Shown here piece after piece: positions 44,758 through 54,223 of a DNA stretch of 64,000 nt. The stretch comes from Rhizobium altiplani (GTDB taxonomy: Bacteria; Pseudomonadota; Alphaproteobacteria; Rhizobiales; Rhizobiaceae). Position numbers and translations under genes: made by a program. The stretch spans positions 186,001 to 250,000 of the forward strand of contig NZ_LNCD01000082.1 in assembly GCF_001542405.1 (NCBI RefSeq), given 5' to 3'. How positions within the stretch are numbered: position 1 is the stretch's first letter; each line of letters opens with the position of its first letter. Under the pieces are notes generated by a model that worked only from the letters and a program-made list of their open reading frames with translations, was not told the DNA's origin and made no database searches.

Positions 44758-45564
44758 CTATCGCAACACCGCTTCCTGTAGCGCCATCGCCCCAAAGGGC
44801 GCATTGACTTTGCCTTCATGGATCATGAAGGCAAAGACATCCCGCGGTTCGGTTGCAACCTTGCGATCGCCATCGATGAGAGGCAGATCGCCGGGTACCT
44901 TGCCATCCGCCCAGGTTTCGAGGCGCGTAGCCCAGTCTTTCAAGTCGCCCGGCGAGTAGCAGGTCCTGATATCGTCCGAACCTTTCTGAAGGCGCGCATA
45001 GACGAAGTCGGCAGTTACATCCGCGATCATCGGGTAATCGAAGTGTTCCGCGCAGACAGGCGCAACGCCGTATTTCGAAAGCAACGCCACGAATTCCGGC
45101 ACCTTGAACGAGTCATGGCGTACCTCGACGACGTGCTTCAGAGGCAAGCCATCCTGCTTGTTCGGCAGCAGCTTGAGGAAGGCTTCGAAATCATCCGGAT
45201 CGAACTTCTTCGTCGGGGCGAACTGCCAGAGGATTGGGCCCAGGTGGGGGCCGAGCTCCGTCAGGCCCTGAGTGAGAAAGCGCTCCATCGACTCGCCAGC
45301 CTCCGCGAGCACACGACGATTGGTGACAAAACGGCTGGCCTTGAGCGAAAAGATGAAGCCCTCAGGCACATCCGCGGCCCATTTGGCGAAGGTTTCCGGC
45401 TTCTGCGAACTGTAATAGGTGCCGTTGATCTCAATGACCTTCAGCTTGCGGCTTGCATAGTTCAGTTCGTCCTTCTGCTTCAGATCCCGGGGGTAGAAGT
45501 GGTCCCGCCATGCCTCGAACGTCCAGCCGCCGATGCCGACGCGAATGTTGCCGGATTTCGTCAT
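44758..45564 (-). CDS. DUF72 family protein
   Basis: The 268-aa product begins VGIGGWTFEAWRDHFYP, has EINGTYYSSQKPETFAKWA near residues 46-64 and an acidic TIM-barrel-like core. These are the hallmarks of DUF72 (YecE-like), a widespread family with an endonuclease IV-like fold and no proven activity. It is the last gene of the uvrA-GNAT-DUF72 unit, 15 bases after the acetyltransferase gene, so it may be made under SOS control. Confidence 0.88.
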   Translation of the reverse strand: MTKSGNIRVGIGGWTFEAWRDHFYPRDLKQKDELNYASRKLKVIEINGTYYSSQKPETFAKWAADVPEGFIFSLKASRFVTNRRVLAEAGESMERFLTQGLTELGPHLGPILWQFAPTKKFDPDDFEAFLKLLPNKQDGLPLKHVVEVRHDSFKVPEFVALLSKYGVAPVCAEHFDYPMIADVTADFVYARLQKGSDDIRTCYSPGDLKDWATRLETWADGKVPGDLPLIDGDRKVATEPRDVFAFMIHEGKVNAPFGAMALQEAVLR

Positions 45565-45579
45565 TCCTTCCTCCTCTGA

Positions 45580-46044
45580 TTATCTCAGTCCGCCGACTTG
45601 CTTTGCCATATCGACAATCACCCATCCTGGCCTATGCGGATTCTCGCGGCGACCCGTTTCCTGAAAGCCAAACGCCCGGTAGAGTGCAATATTCCGTTCC
45701 ATGCGAGCATTCGTGTAGAGACGAACTTCCGGAAGCCCCCATTCCCGCGCCGTCTCTTCCACCCATCTCAGAATGGCAAGGCCGTACTGGGCGCCCTGAA
45801 ATTTCGGGGAGACAGCAATGCTGAAGAGCATCACATGGTCTGGGTGCCGTTCAACGACGGCCAGGCCGGCAAGCTCTCCTTGCACCTCCCGCAACCAGAC
45901 CTCACCGCGACCGATGCGCGGTGTGTAGTCTTCGGCAACGGGAATCGGCGGGCGGCCAAGGAGACGCGTGTATCGAGCATAGGCTTCGCCGGTCAGCGCC
46001 TCGACAGCCTGCAGGTCATCGAGCGACGCCGCTCTCAGCATCAC
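45580..46044 (-). CDS. GNAT family N-acetyltransferase
   Basis: The 154-aa protein has a GNAT core: ASLDDLQAVEALTGEAYARY at the start, an acetyl-CoA site in SPKFQGAQYGLAILRWVEE (Q-x-x-G-x-A/G type loop at about 86-92) and YTNARMERNIALYRAFGFQETGR near the end. The ATG overlaps the uvrA stop by four bases, so translation is coupled. The substrate is unknown. Confidence 0.87.
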   Translation of the reverse strand: MMLRAASLDDLQAVEALTGEAYARYTRLLGRPPIPVAEDYTPRIGRGEVWLREVQGELAGLAVVERHPDHVMLFSIAVSPKFQGAQYGLAILRWVEETAREWGLPEVRLYTNARMERNIALYRAFGFQETGRRENPHRPGWVIVDMAKQVGGLR

Positions 46045-48965
46045 TCGGCTGCCACTACAGTTTTTCGTGTGGGACGCCGCTCAAGCAGCTCCTTCAGGAA
46101 ATGCCCGGTATAGGACCGCTTCTCCTTGACGATCGCTTCCGGCGTGCCGACGGCGACTATCTCCCCACCGCCATCGCCACCTTCCGGACCGAAATCGAGA
46201 ATCCAGTCCGCCGTCTTGATGACTTCGAGATTGTGCTCGATGACGACGACCGAATTCCCCTGGTTGACCAGCTCCTGCAGCATCTCCAGGAGCTTGGCGA
46301 CGTCGTGGAAATGCAGGCCGGTCGTAGGCTCGTCGAGGATGTAGAGGGTGCGGCCCGTCGATCGCTTCGACAGTTCCTTTGCCAGCTTGACGCGCTGCGC
46401 CTCGCCACCGGACAGCGTATTCGCCTGCTGTCCGACCTTGATGTAGCCGAGGCCGACATCCTTCAGCGCCTGCAACTTGTCGCGCACAGCCGGGACGGCA
46501 GCGAAGAAATCGACGCCTTCCTCGACGGTCATGTCGAGCACGTCGGCAATCGACTTGTGCTTGAACGTAACGTCGAGCGTCTCCCTGTTGTAGCGCTTGC
46601 CATGGCAGACGTCGCAGGTGACGTACACATCAGGCAGGAAGTGCATCTCGATCTTGATGACCCCGTCGCCTTGGCAGGCTTCGCAGCGTCCGCCCTTGAC
46701 GTTGAACGAGAAGCGTCCCGGTTGGTAGCCGCGCGCCTTCGCTTCCGGCAGACCGGCAAACCAGTCACGGATCGGGGTAAACGCGCCCGTGTAGGTCGCT
46801 GGGTTGGAACGCGGCGTGCGGCCGATCGGCGACTGGTCGATATCGATGACCTTGTCGATGTGTTCGAAGCCGTCGATGCGATCGTGATCAGCCGGGATTT
46901 CGCGGGCGCCCATGACGCGCCGGGCCGCCGATTTATACAGCGTCTCGATCAGGAACGTGGACTTACCGCCCCCTGATACGCCAGTGACCGCCGTAAAGAC
47001 GCCGAGCGGGATGGAGGCGGTGACATTCTTCAGATTGTTGCCGCGGGCGCCGACGACCTTGATTTCCTTGCCCTTCTTGGGCTTACGGCGCTCGTCTGGA
47101 ACCGGAACGCCGAGTTCACCGGACAGATATTTGCCGGTCAGCGACTTAGGGTTCGCCATGATCTCCTGTGGCGTGCCATGGGCGATCACCTGGCCACCAT
47201 GGATGCCGGCGGCGGGACCGATGTCGACGACATCGTCGGCGGTCAAGATCGCGTCCTCGTCATGCTCGACCACGATCACGGTGTTGCCGATATCGCGAAG
47301 GTGCTTCAGCGTATCAAGCAGCCGGGCGTTGTCGCGCTGGTGCAAACCGATCGATGGCTCGTCGAGGACATACAATACGCCGGTCAAGCCGGAACCGATC
47401 TGCGACGCCAACCGGATGCGCTGGCTCTCGCCGCCCGACAAGGTGCCGGAGTTTCGCGACAGGCTGAGATAATCCAGGCCTACGTCATTGAGGAAGCGCA
47501 GGCGGTCGCGGATCTCCTTGAGAATGCGAACGGCAATCTCGTTCTGCTTGGCGCTCAGCGATTGCGGCAGGACCTCGAACCAGTCTCGGGCGACGCGGAT
47601 CGACATGTCGGTCACCTGGCCGATATGCAGCGTATTGATCTTGACGGCAAGCGCCTCCGGCTTCAGGCGGAAACCGCCACAAGACGGGCAGGGGGCTGCC
47701 GACATATAGCGCTCGATTTCCTCTCGCGCCCAGGCGGAATCCGTCTCCTTCCAGCGACGCTCGAGATTGGTGATGATGCCCTCGAAATTCTTGTGCGTGG
47801 TATAGGACCGCGCGCCATCGGCATAGTGGAACTCGATCTTTTCGTCGGTACCATTCAGAATGACATCCTTCGCCTGGTCCGAAAGATCGTTCCAACGGGC
47901 GCCGAGCTTGAAGCCATAGTGCTTACCGAGAGCTTCGAGCGTCTGATTGTAATAGGGAGAGGTCGACTTCGCCCACGGCGCAATGGCGCCATCGCGCAGC
48001 GTGCGCTCGGGCTCCGGCACGATCAGGTTGGCGTCGATCTTCTGCTGCGCTCCGAGACCGTCGCAGGTCGGGCAGGCGCCGGCTGGATTGTTGAAGGAAA
48101 AAAGCCGCGGCTCGATCTCGGGAATGGTGAAGCCCGATACCGGGCAGGCGAACTTCTCGGAGAAGAGAACGCGTTCATGCGTTTCGTTAAGCGACTTGTT
48201 GGCGGAGCCGCCGGCGGCAGTTTCTTCCGGCGGCAGCGGCTTGTCGGCGAATTCCGCAACGGCGAGGCCATCGGCGAGCTTGAGCGAAGTCTCGAAGCTG
48301 TCGGCAAGGCGCGACGCCATATCCGGCCGCACCACAATACGGTCCACCACGACGTCGATATCGTGCTTGTACTTCTTGTCCAGGGCTGGCACGTCGGCGA
48401 TCTCGTAGAATTGGCCGTCGACCTTGACGCGCTGGAAACCCTTTTTCATCAGGTCTGCCAGTTCCTTCTTGTACTCCCCCTTACGCCCGCGCACGAGCGG
48501 GGCGAGAATATAGAGACGCGTGCCTTCTCCGAATTCCAGCACGCGATCGACCATCTGGCTGACCGTCTGGCTCTCGATCGGCAGCCCGGTCGCGGGCGAA
48601 TAGGGTACGCCGACGCGGGCAAAGAGCAGGCGCATGTAGTCATAGATCTCTGTCACCGTACCGACCGTGGAGCGCGGGTTGCGCGAGGTCGTCTTTTGCT
48701 CGATCGAAATCGCTGGCGACAGGCCGTCGATCTGATCGACGTCAGGCTTCTGCATCATTTCAAGGAACTGGCGCGCATAGGCCGAAAGGCTTTCAACATA
48801 GCGTCGCTGTCCTTCGGCATAGATCGTGTCAAAGGCAAGCGACGACTTGCCGGATCCCGAAAGGCCGGTCATGACGATGAGTTTGTTTCGCGGCAGATCG
48901 AGATCGATGCCCTTCAAATTGTGTTCGCGCGCGCCGCGGATGGAAATCGTCTTCAGTTCGCTCAT
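46041..48965 (-). CDS. uvrA: Excinuclease ABC subunit A
   Basis: UvrA is the damage sensor of nucleotide excision repair. The 974-aa protein has two ABC ATPase halves: Walker A GLSGSGKSS at 34-42 and GVSGGGKST in the second half, with both LSGGE signatures. The zinc modules are visible (CPTCDG, CPSCGG, and CEACQGDG ... CDVCHG). The start at 48965 (MSELKTISIRG) is chosen by homology; the frame continues 58 codons upstream through the promoter. A LexA box lies about 120 bases upstream, shared with divergent ssb. Confidence 0.98.
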   Translation of the reverse strand: MSELKTISIRGAREHNLKGIDLDLPRNKLIVMTGLSGSGKSSLAFDTIYAEGQRRYVESLSAYARQFLEMMQKPDVDQIDGLSPAISIEQKTTSRNPRSTVGTVTEIYDYMRLLFARVGVPYSPATGLPIESQTVSQMVDRVLEFGEGTRLYILAPLVRGRKGEYKKELADLMKKGFQRVKVDGQFYEIADVPALDKKYKHDIDVVVDRIVVRPDMASRLADSFETSLKLADGLAVAEFADKPLPPEETAAGGSANKSLNETHERVLFSEKFACPVSGFTIPEIEPRLFSFNNPAGACPTCDGLGAQQKIDANLIVPEPERTLRDGAIAPWAKSTSPYYNQTLEALGKHYGFKLGARWNDLSDQAKDVILNGTDEKIEFHYADGARSYTTHKNFEGIITNLERRWKETDSAWAREEIERYMSAAPCPSCGGFRLKPEALAVKINTLHIGQVTDMSIRVARDWFEVLPQSLSAKQNEIAVRILKEIRDRLRFLNDVGLDYLSLSRNSGTLSGGESQRIRLASQIGSGLTGVLYVLDEPSIGLHQRDNARLLDTLKHLRDIGNTVIVVEHDEDAILTADDVVDIGPAAGIHGGQVIAHGTPQEIMANPKSLTGKYLSGELGVPVPDERRKPKKGKEIKVVGARGNNLKNVTASIPLGVFTAVTGVSGGGKSTFLIETLYKSAARRVMGAREIPADHDRIDGFEHIDKVIDIDQSPIGRTPRSNPATYTGAFTPIRDWFAGLPEAKARGYQPGRFSFNVKGGRCEACQGDGVIKIEMHFLPDVYVTCDVCHGKRYNRETLDVTFKHKSIADVLDMTVEEGVDFFAAVPAVRDKLQALKDVGLGYIKVGQQANTLSGGEAQRVKLAKELSKRSTGRTLYILDEPTTGLHFHDVAKLLEMLQELVNQGNSVVVIEHNLEVIKTADWILDFGPEGGDGGGEIVAVGTPEAIVKEKRSYTGHFLKELLERRPTRKTVVAAE

Positions 48966-49087
48966 CGTCTTCTGCTTCTGTGCTGGAACAAGCCCCTTAT
49001 TTAGTGATGCCGGCTGGCGAGTCGAGGCTGAATGTCCGTCTGCTGCAAGGTTTTCGATTCGGTTGACAGGATCATAGGGATAAACTA

Positions 49088-49102
49088 GAACAAATAAAGA
49101 AC
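49088..49102. promoter_or_regulatory. LexA (SOS) box between uvrA and ssb
   Basis: GAAC-AAATAAA-GAAC; on the uvrA strand this reads GTTC-N7-GTTC, a perfect match to the direct-repeat LexA box of alphaproteobacteria. It is about 120 bases from either start codon, so it could control both genes. Confidence 0.88.
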
Positions 49103-49214
49103 AAAATTCCTTGTGGATGAACCGGCGATGGACACCCATCGCCGGCGCTCTATGGTTTAAGGTGCACCGATTGTTTCAAGCGCCGCCGGGCAGGGCGGCA
49201 GGTAAGGTGAAAGT

Positions 49215-49751
49215 ATGGCTGGCAGCGTAAACAAGGTAATTCTGATCGGGAACGTGGGCGCTGACCCCGAAATCCGGCGGACCCAGGATGGCCGGCCGAT
49301 CGCCAACCTTCGCATCGCGACGTCCGAGACCTGGCGCGATCGCAACTCCGGCGAACGCCGCGAAAAGACGGAATGGCATACGGTCGTAGTCTTCAACGAA
49401 GGCCTCTGCAAGGTCGTCGAGCAGTATGTGAAGAAGGGCGCCAAGCTCTACATCGAAGGCGCGTTGCAGACGCGTAAGTGGCAAGACCAGAACGGCCAGG
49501 ACCGCTATTCGACGGAAGTCGTTCTGCAGGGCTTCGGCTCGACGCTGACGATGCTGGACGGTCGCGGCGAGGGTGGCGGCGCAAGCTCCGGCTTCGGCGG
49601 TGGTCGCGGCAGCAATGCCGGCGGCAACGATTTCGGTGGCGGCGGTGGCTACGGCGACGATTACGGCGCTCCGTCGCAATCATCTGGCCGTAGCAGCGGT
49701 GGCGGCGGTGGAAACTTCTCGCGCGATCTCGACGACGATATCCCGTTCTGA
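49215..49751 (+). CDS. ssb: Single-stranded DNA-binding protein
   Basis: SSB coats single-stranded DNA in replication and repair. The 178-aa product has the OB-fold in residues 1-110 (MAGSVNKVILIGNVGADPE, TEWHTVVVFNE, YIEGALQTRKW). A long Gly/Ser-rich linker (about 115-168) follows, and then the acidic protein-interaction tip DLDDDIPF. The linker is repetitive at the DNA level (GGCGGTGGC-type runs). The divergent uvrA and the SOS box between them are the classic arrangement. Confidence 0.97.
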   Translation: MAGSVNKVILIGNVGADPEIRRTQDGRPIANLRIATSETWRDRNSGERREKTEWHTVVVFNEGLCKVVEQYVKKGAKLYIEGALQTRKWQDQNGQDRYSTEVVLQGFGSTLTMLDGRGEGGGASSGFGGGRGSNAGGNDFGGGGGYGDDYGAPSQSSGRSSGGGGGNFSRDLDDDIPF

Positions 49752-49777
49752 TCGCAGAGTATTCGTGGCATAAGTTG

Positions 49778-49809
49778 GACGGCGCGACGCAAGGTGCGCC
49801 GTCTGCTTT
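49778..49809 (+). terminator. Terminator of ssb
   Basis: Stem GACGGCGC/GCGCCGTC with a 10-base loop, then TGCTTTT, 26 bases after the stop codon. Confidence 0.82.
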
Positions 49810-49878
49810 TCAATCTCCGGGATTGGACGTCCCCCGAGCTTGCCGCATGGAAGCCGTGCAGGTAACCGGCTTTTTGAC

Positions 49879-50520
49879 CTAGCCGGCTGGCGTCGTGATG
49901 AGGGTAGATCTCAAACCGTCGACGACGAACTGCGTGGCAAGCGCTGCCAGGATGACACCGAGAAGGCGTGTCAGAATTGCGCGCCCCGTTACGCCGAGGA
50001 AGCGATCAAGTCTTTCGGCGATGAGCAGCGAGAGAAACAGCAGCAGCAGGCTCAATGCGATGACAATGATCAATTGCGCCCGCTCGAGCGAAGCCTGCAT
50101 CGATCCGGCAATTAGGATCGTCGCCGAAATGGCACCGGGACCGGCGATCAGAGGGATCGCCAACGGAAAGACCGAGATATTATGGATATGATCGACGGTG
50201 ATTGCGGCTGTGCTCGTCTTCTCCTTACGGTCCTGCCGCTTCTCGAACACCATTTCAAAGGCGATCCAGAACAACAGAAGACCACCGGCAATGCGGAAGG
50301 CGCCGATCGAGATTCCGAGCACCCCGAGCACGCTGGCCCCGAACAGGGCGAAAGCGGCAAGAATGACAAAGGCGATGATCGAGCCGCGCAGCGCCACCTG
50401 TTTTCGCTGGCTGCGGCTCATGCCGGTCGTGAGCCCGAGAAAGAGTGGAGCAAGACCAGGCGGGTCGATCGTGACAAGCAGCGTCGTAAAGGCGTTGATC
50501 AGTTGGTCGACGCTTGCCAT
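49879..50520 (-). CDS. MarC family integral membrane protein
   Basis: The 213-aa protein has six hydrophobic segments and the MarC motifs TIDPPGLAPLFLGLTTGMS near the N terminus and PLAIPLIAGPGAISATILI near residue 120. Despite the name, E. coli MarC has no proven part in multiple antibiotic resistance, and the family's function is open. The start at 50520 follows GGAGAGACA; the frame extends upstream without coding character. It is convergent to ssb. Confidence 0.9.
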   Translation of the reverse strand: MASVDQLINAFTTLLVTIDPPGLAPLFLGLTTGMSRSQRKQVALRGSIIAFVILAAFALFGASVLGVLGISIGAFRIAGGLLLFWIAFEMVFEKRQDRKEKTSTAAITVDHIHNISVFPLAIPLIAGPGAISATILIAGSMQASLERAQLIIVIALSLLLLFLSLLIAERLDRFLGVTGRAILTRLLGVILAALATQFVVDGLRSTLITTPAG

Positions 50521-50746
50521 TGTCTCTCCGTGAGCCCATATAAACACTTGGTTTTTGCGCGATTGTGATGCGGAGAGGCCATTTTGGCAAATGGTGTTAT
50601 TAGGGCGGTGCAAATAACCGTCCCAGAGGCTCCCATTGCCCTCATAAGACCGCAAAAGTCTGTTCAAAACCCGTGCCAAAATTAGCGTAGGAACAGGCTT
50701 TCCGCTATAAATCTTCAAGTGATTCTAGAAGAGATCGTGATCTGTT

Positions 50747-53530
50747 TTGACTGAGCAAACACCCCCCGGCGGCGGGAAGCTCCCGCCAGGCATCGAGCCC
50801 ATCTCCATCATGGAGGAAATGCAGCGGTCGTATCTCGATTACGCCATGAGCGTTATCGTCAGCCGCGCCCTGCCTGATGTCCGCGACGGCCTGAAGCCCG
50901 TGCACCGGCGCATCCTTTACGGCATGTCCGAACTCGGCATCGACTGGAACAAGAAATACGTCAAATGCGCCCGCGTTACCGGGGATGTGATGGGTAAATA
51001 CCATCCGCACGGCAACGCAGCGATCTACGACGCGCTAGCGCGTATGGCGCAGGACTGGTCGCTCCGCCTTCCGCTGATCGACGGCCAGGGCAACTTCGGC
51101 TCCGTCGACGGCGATCCGCCGGCGGCCGAACGCTACACAGAGTGCCGCCTGCAGAAGGCCGCGCATTCGCTGCTCGACGATCTCGACAAGGAAACGGTCG
51201 ACTTCCGCGATAACTATGACGGCACGCTGTCCGAGCCCGTCGTTGTTCCCGCAAAGTTCCCGAACCTCCTAGTGAACGGGGCAGGCGGCATCGCCGTGGG
51301 TATGGCGACGAATATTCCGCCGCACAATCTGTCCGAAGTAATCGACGGCTGCATTGCGCTGATCGACAACCCGGCGATCGAACTACCTGACATCATGCAG
51401 ATTATTCCGGGTCCGGACTTCCCGACCGGCGCCAAGATCCTTGGTCGCGCCGGCATTCGCTCGGCCTACGAGACCGGTCGCGGCTCGGTGATCATGCGCG
51501 GCGTTGCCACCATCGAGCCGATGCGTGGCGATCGCGAACAGATCATCATCACCGAGATCCCGTATCAGGTGAACAAGTCGACGATGATCGAGAAGATGGC
51601 CGAACTGGTGCGCGACAAGCGTATCGAAGGGATCTCCGACCTACGCGATGAATCCGACCGTCAGGGCTATCGCGTCGTCGTCGAGTTGAAGCGCGATGCG
51701 AATGCCGATGTCATCCTGAACCAGCTCTACCGCTACACGCCGCTGCAAACCTCCTTTGGCTGCAACATGGTGGCGCTGAACGGCGGCAAGCCGGAACAGC
51801 TGACGCTACTCGATATGCTGCGCGCCTTCGTTTCCTTCCGTGAGGAGGTCGTTAGCCGGAGAACGAAATTCCTTCTCCGCAAGGCCCGCGAGCGCGCTCA
51901 CGTCTTGGTCGGCCTGGCGATCGCTGTCGCCAATATTGACGAGATCATCCGCACGATCCGGCAGGCGCCGGATCCGCAGACCGCACGCGAGCAGTTGATG
52001 ACGCGCCGCTGGCCGGCCGCCGATGTCGAAAGCCTGATCCGCCTGATCGACGATCCGCGTCACCGCATCAATGAGGACCTGACATACAACCTCTCGGAAG
52101 AGCAGGCGCGCGCCATCCTCGAACTGCGTCTGGCCCGTCTGACCGCACTCGGCCGTGACGAAATCGGTGACGAACTCAACAAGATAGGCGAAGAGATTAA
52201 GGATTACCTTGAAATCCTGTCGTCGCGGGTTCGCATCCAGACGATCGTCAAAGAAGAGCTTGCAGCCGTTCGCGACGAATTCGGCACGCCGCGCCGCACC
52301 GAGATCATGGACGGCGGCCTTGAAATGGACGATGAGGATCTCATCGCCCGCGAAGACATGGTCGTGACGGTCTCCCATCTCGGCTACATCAAGCGCGTGC
52401 CGCTGACGACCTATCGCGCCCAGCGCCGTGGCGGCAAGGGCCGCTCCGGCATGACGACACGCGACGAGGATTTTGTTAGCCAGCTATTCGTTCTCAACAC
52501 GCATACGCCGGTTCTGTTCTTCTCCTCGCGCGGTATCGTCTACAAGGAAAAGGTCTATCGCCTGCCGATCGGCACGCCGACCGCGCGCGGCAAGGCGCTC
52601 ATCAACATGCTGCCGCTGGAGCCCGGTGAACGCATCACCACGATCCTGCCGTTGCCGGAGGATGAGGACAGCTGGGATAAGCTCGACGTCATGTTCTCGA
52701 CGACGCGCGGGACAGTTCGCCGCAACAAGCTTTCCGACTTCGTTCAGGTCAACCGCAACGGCAAGATCGCGATGAAGCTCGAGGAAGAAGGCGACGAAAT
52801 CCTCTCAGTCGAGACCTGCACCGAGCATGACGATGTGCTTCTGACCACGGCGCTCGGTCAGTGCATTCGCTTCCCCGTCGATGACGTCCGCGTCTTTGCT
52901 GGCCGCAACTCCATCGGCGTTCGCGGCATCAACCTCGGTGACGGCGACCGCATCATCTCGATGACGATTGTTGGACATGTCGATGCCGAACCTTGGGAAC
53001 GCGCAGCCTACCTGAAGCGGGCCGCGAGCGAACGCCGCCTCGCGACGGGTGACGCCGAGGAAATCTCGCTGGTTGGCGAGGAAGTGACCGAGGAAGGTCA
53101 ACTGAGCGACGAGCGCTATGAGGAACTGAAGGCGCGCGAGCAGTACGTGCTGACGGTTTCGGAGAAGGGCTTCGGCAAGCGATCCTCCTCCTACGACTTC
53201 CGCATTTCTGGCCGTGGCGGCAAGGGCATTCGCGCCACCGATACGTCGAAGACGGGGGAGATCGGCGAACTCGTGGCCGCTTTCCCGGTCAACGAAGGCG
53301 ACCAGATCATGCTCGTATCCGATGGCGGCCAGCTCATCCGCGTTCCGGTGGGCGGCATCCGTATCGCGAGCCGAGCAACGAAGGGCGTCACCATCTTCTC
53401 GACTGCCAAGGATGAAAAGGTCGTATCCGTGGAGCGCATTAGCGAGCCCGAGGAGGAGGCTGAAGACGTTGCCGAGAATGGCGACGACATTGCCTCGGTT
53501 CCGGAAGGTGAGCCTGACACGGAAGCGTGA
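50747..53530 (+). CDS. gyrA: DNA gyrase subunit A
   Basis: GyrA breaks and rejoins DNA in the supercoiling reaction. The 927-aa product starts with TTG at 50747 (MTEQTPPGGG); I see no better start. The catalytic tyrosine is Tyr130 in AAERYTECRL, and the GyrA box QRRGGKG is near residues 558-564, ahead of a six-bladed C-terminal domain with an acidic tail. Length and tail match rhizobial GyrA. In the quinolone-determining region the sequence is HPHGNAAIYD, so the position equivalent to E. coli Ser83 is Ala91. Confidence 0.98.
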   Translation: MTEQTPPGGGKLPPGIEPISIMEEMQRSYLDYAMSVIVSRALPDVRDGLKPVHRRILYGMSELGIDWNKKYVKCARVTGDVMGKYHPHGNAAIYDALARMAQDWSLRLPLIDGQGNFGSVDGDPPAAERYTECRLQKAAHSLLDDLDKETVDFRDNYDGTLSEPVVVPAKFPNLLVNGAGGIAVGMATNIPPHNLSEVIDGCIALIDNPAIELPDIMQIIPGPDFPTGAKILGRAGIRSAYETGRGSVIMRGVATIEPMRGDREQIIITEIPYQVNKSTMIEKMAELVRDKRIEGISDLRDESDRQGYRVVVELKRDANADVILNQLYRYTPLQTSFGCNMVALNGGKPEQLTLLDMLRAFVSFREEVVSRRTKFLLRKARERAHVLVGLAIAVANIDEIIRTIRQAPDPQTAREQLMTRRWPAADVESLIRLIDDPRHRINEDLTYNLSEEQARAILELRLARLTALGRDEIGDELNKIGEEIKDYLEILSSRVRIQTIVKEELAAVRDEFGTPRRTEIMDGGLEMDDEDLIAREDMVVTVSHLGYIKRVPLTTYRAQRRGGKGRSGMTTRDEDFVSQLFVLNTHTPVLFFSSRGIVYKEKVYRLPIGTPTARGKALINMLPLEPGERITTILPLPEDEDSWDKLDVMFSTTRGTVRRNKLSDFVQVNRNGKIAMKLEEEGDEILSVETCTEHDDVLLTTALGQCIRFPVDDVRVFAGRNSIGVRGINLGDGDRIISMTIVGHVDAEPWERAAYLKRAASERRLATGDAEEISLVGEEVTEEGQLSDERYEELKAREQYVLTVSEKGFGKRSSSYDFRISGRGGKGIRATDTSKTGEIGELVAAFPVNEGDQIMLVSDGGQLIRVPVGGIRIASRATKGVTIFSTAKDEKVVSVERISEPEEEAEDVAENGDDIASVPEGEPDTEA

Positions 53531-53550
53531 TGTTCTAAGCGTTTGATCTT

Positions 53551-53581
53551 GAAAACCGGGCGACTGCCCGGTTTTCTTTTT
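53551..53581 (+). terminator. Terminator of gyrA
   Basis: Stem GAAAACCGGGC/GCCCGGTTTTC followed by TTTTT, 21 bases after the gyrA stop. Confidence 0.93.
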
Positions 53582-53637
53582 GGGCACCTTGACTGCGGGA
53601 ACCGGCTGGCGGTGCTGCAGCCGAAATGGAGGGCAGA

Positions 53638-54026
53638 GTGATCCGGATTCTCGGTATTGACGATGTTGCCATCTTCAATGTCATTCGGCTGGAGCGCTGC
53701 GGACCGAACCCGCAGCCTTTGCCAGCACCGTCGGCGACTGGGAAGCGCTCTCAGACGATGAATGGCGTAGGCGATTGGTCGACGGGCCTGTTCTCGTGGC
53801 CCTTAAGCAGGGTGAGCCCGTCGGGATGATGGGGCTGAGCCGCCAGCGTGCCAGTAAGATGGTGCATCGGGCAACGCTCATCATGGTCTATGTGCGTCGA
53901 AGTGAAAGGGGCGGCGGCTATGCCAAGGCTCTGCTAGAAGCGACGTTAAGCTATGCGCGAGAGAACGGCATCTCTAGGCACGAAAAAGGCCGGACAAACC
54001 TCGTTCATCCGGCCTATTTCGATTGA
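53638..54026 (+). pseudogene. Broken GNAT acetyltransferase gene (frameshift and lost C terminus)
   Basis: A GTG at 53638 with GGAGGG upstream opens MIRILGIDDVAIFNVIRLE. At about 53693 one base is missing: the normal continuation ALRTEPAAFASTVGDW is in the next frame and runs on through PVGMMGLSRQRASKM and VYVRRSERGGGYAKALLEA (acetyl-CoA loop) to GIS near 53975. From there the family's last 50 or so residues are absent, replaced by sequence that belongs to a minus-strand terminator. Two independent lesions make a sequencing error unlikely as the only cause. The gene should be non-functional. Confidence 0.72.
53983..54015 (-). terminator. Terminator of the small membrane-protein cluster
   Basis: Stem AGGCCGGA/TCCGGCCT with a 13-base loop. 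On the minus strand it is followed by TTTTTC. It ends transcripts coming from 54190 and beyond. Confidence 0.85.
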
Positions 54027-54055
54027 AAACATGCAATCCCAGATGTCGACAGCGG

Positions 54056-54190
54056 CTAGAACCAGCTGTGTTTTCCATCGGTCTTCTTCAGTTCTTCGCT
54101 TTCATGGCGAAGGGCAGAGATGGTGGAAGCCACGGACACGATAAACATTATGCTGATAAGGGCGGTGAGCACAGCTAGTATCGTGAACAT
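54056..54190 (-). CDS. Very small membrane protein (44 aa)
   Basis: The frame from ATG at 54190 to TAG at 54056 has AGGAGG eight bases upstream, the best ribosome site in this cluster. The product has one membrane segment at residues 3-24 (ILAVLTALISIMFIVSVAST) and a charged tail, HESEELKKTDGKHSWF. I recognise no family. It is the third gene of a minus-strand series ending in a terminator 41 bases downstream, which supports it being real. Confidence 0.62.
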   Translation of the reverse strand: MFTILAVLTALISIMFIVSVASTISALRHESEELKKTDGKHSWF

Positions 54191-54223
54191 GAGCAATCCT
54201 CCTGGGCTTTGCGTTCACGTCCC

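Noticed and set aside
49560..49740. GGC/GGT-rich repeats in the end of ssb as a tandem repeat element
   Set aside because: They encode the usual Gly/Ser linker of SSB and need no other explanation.
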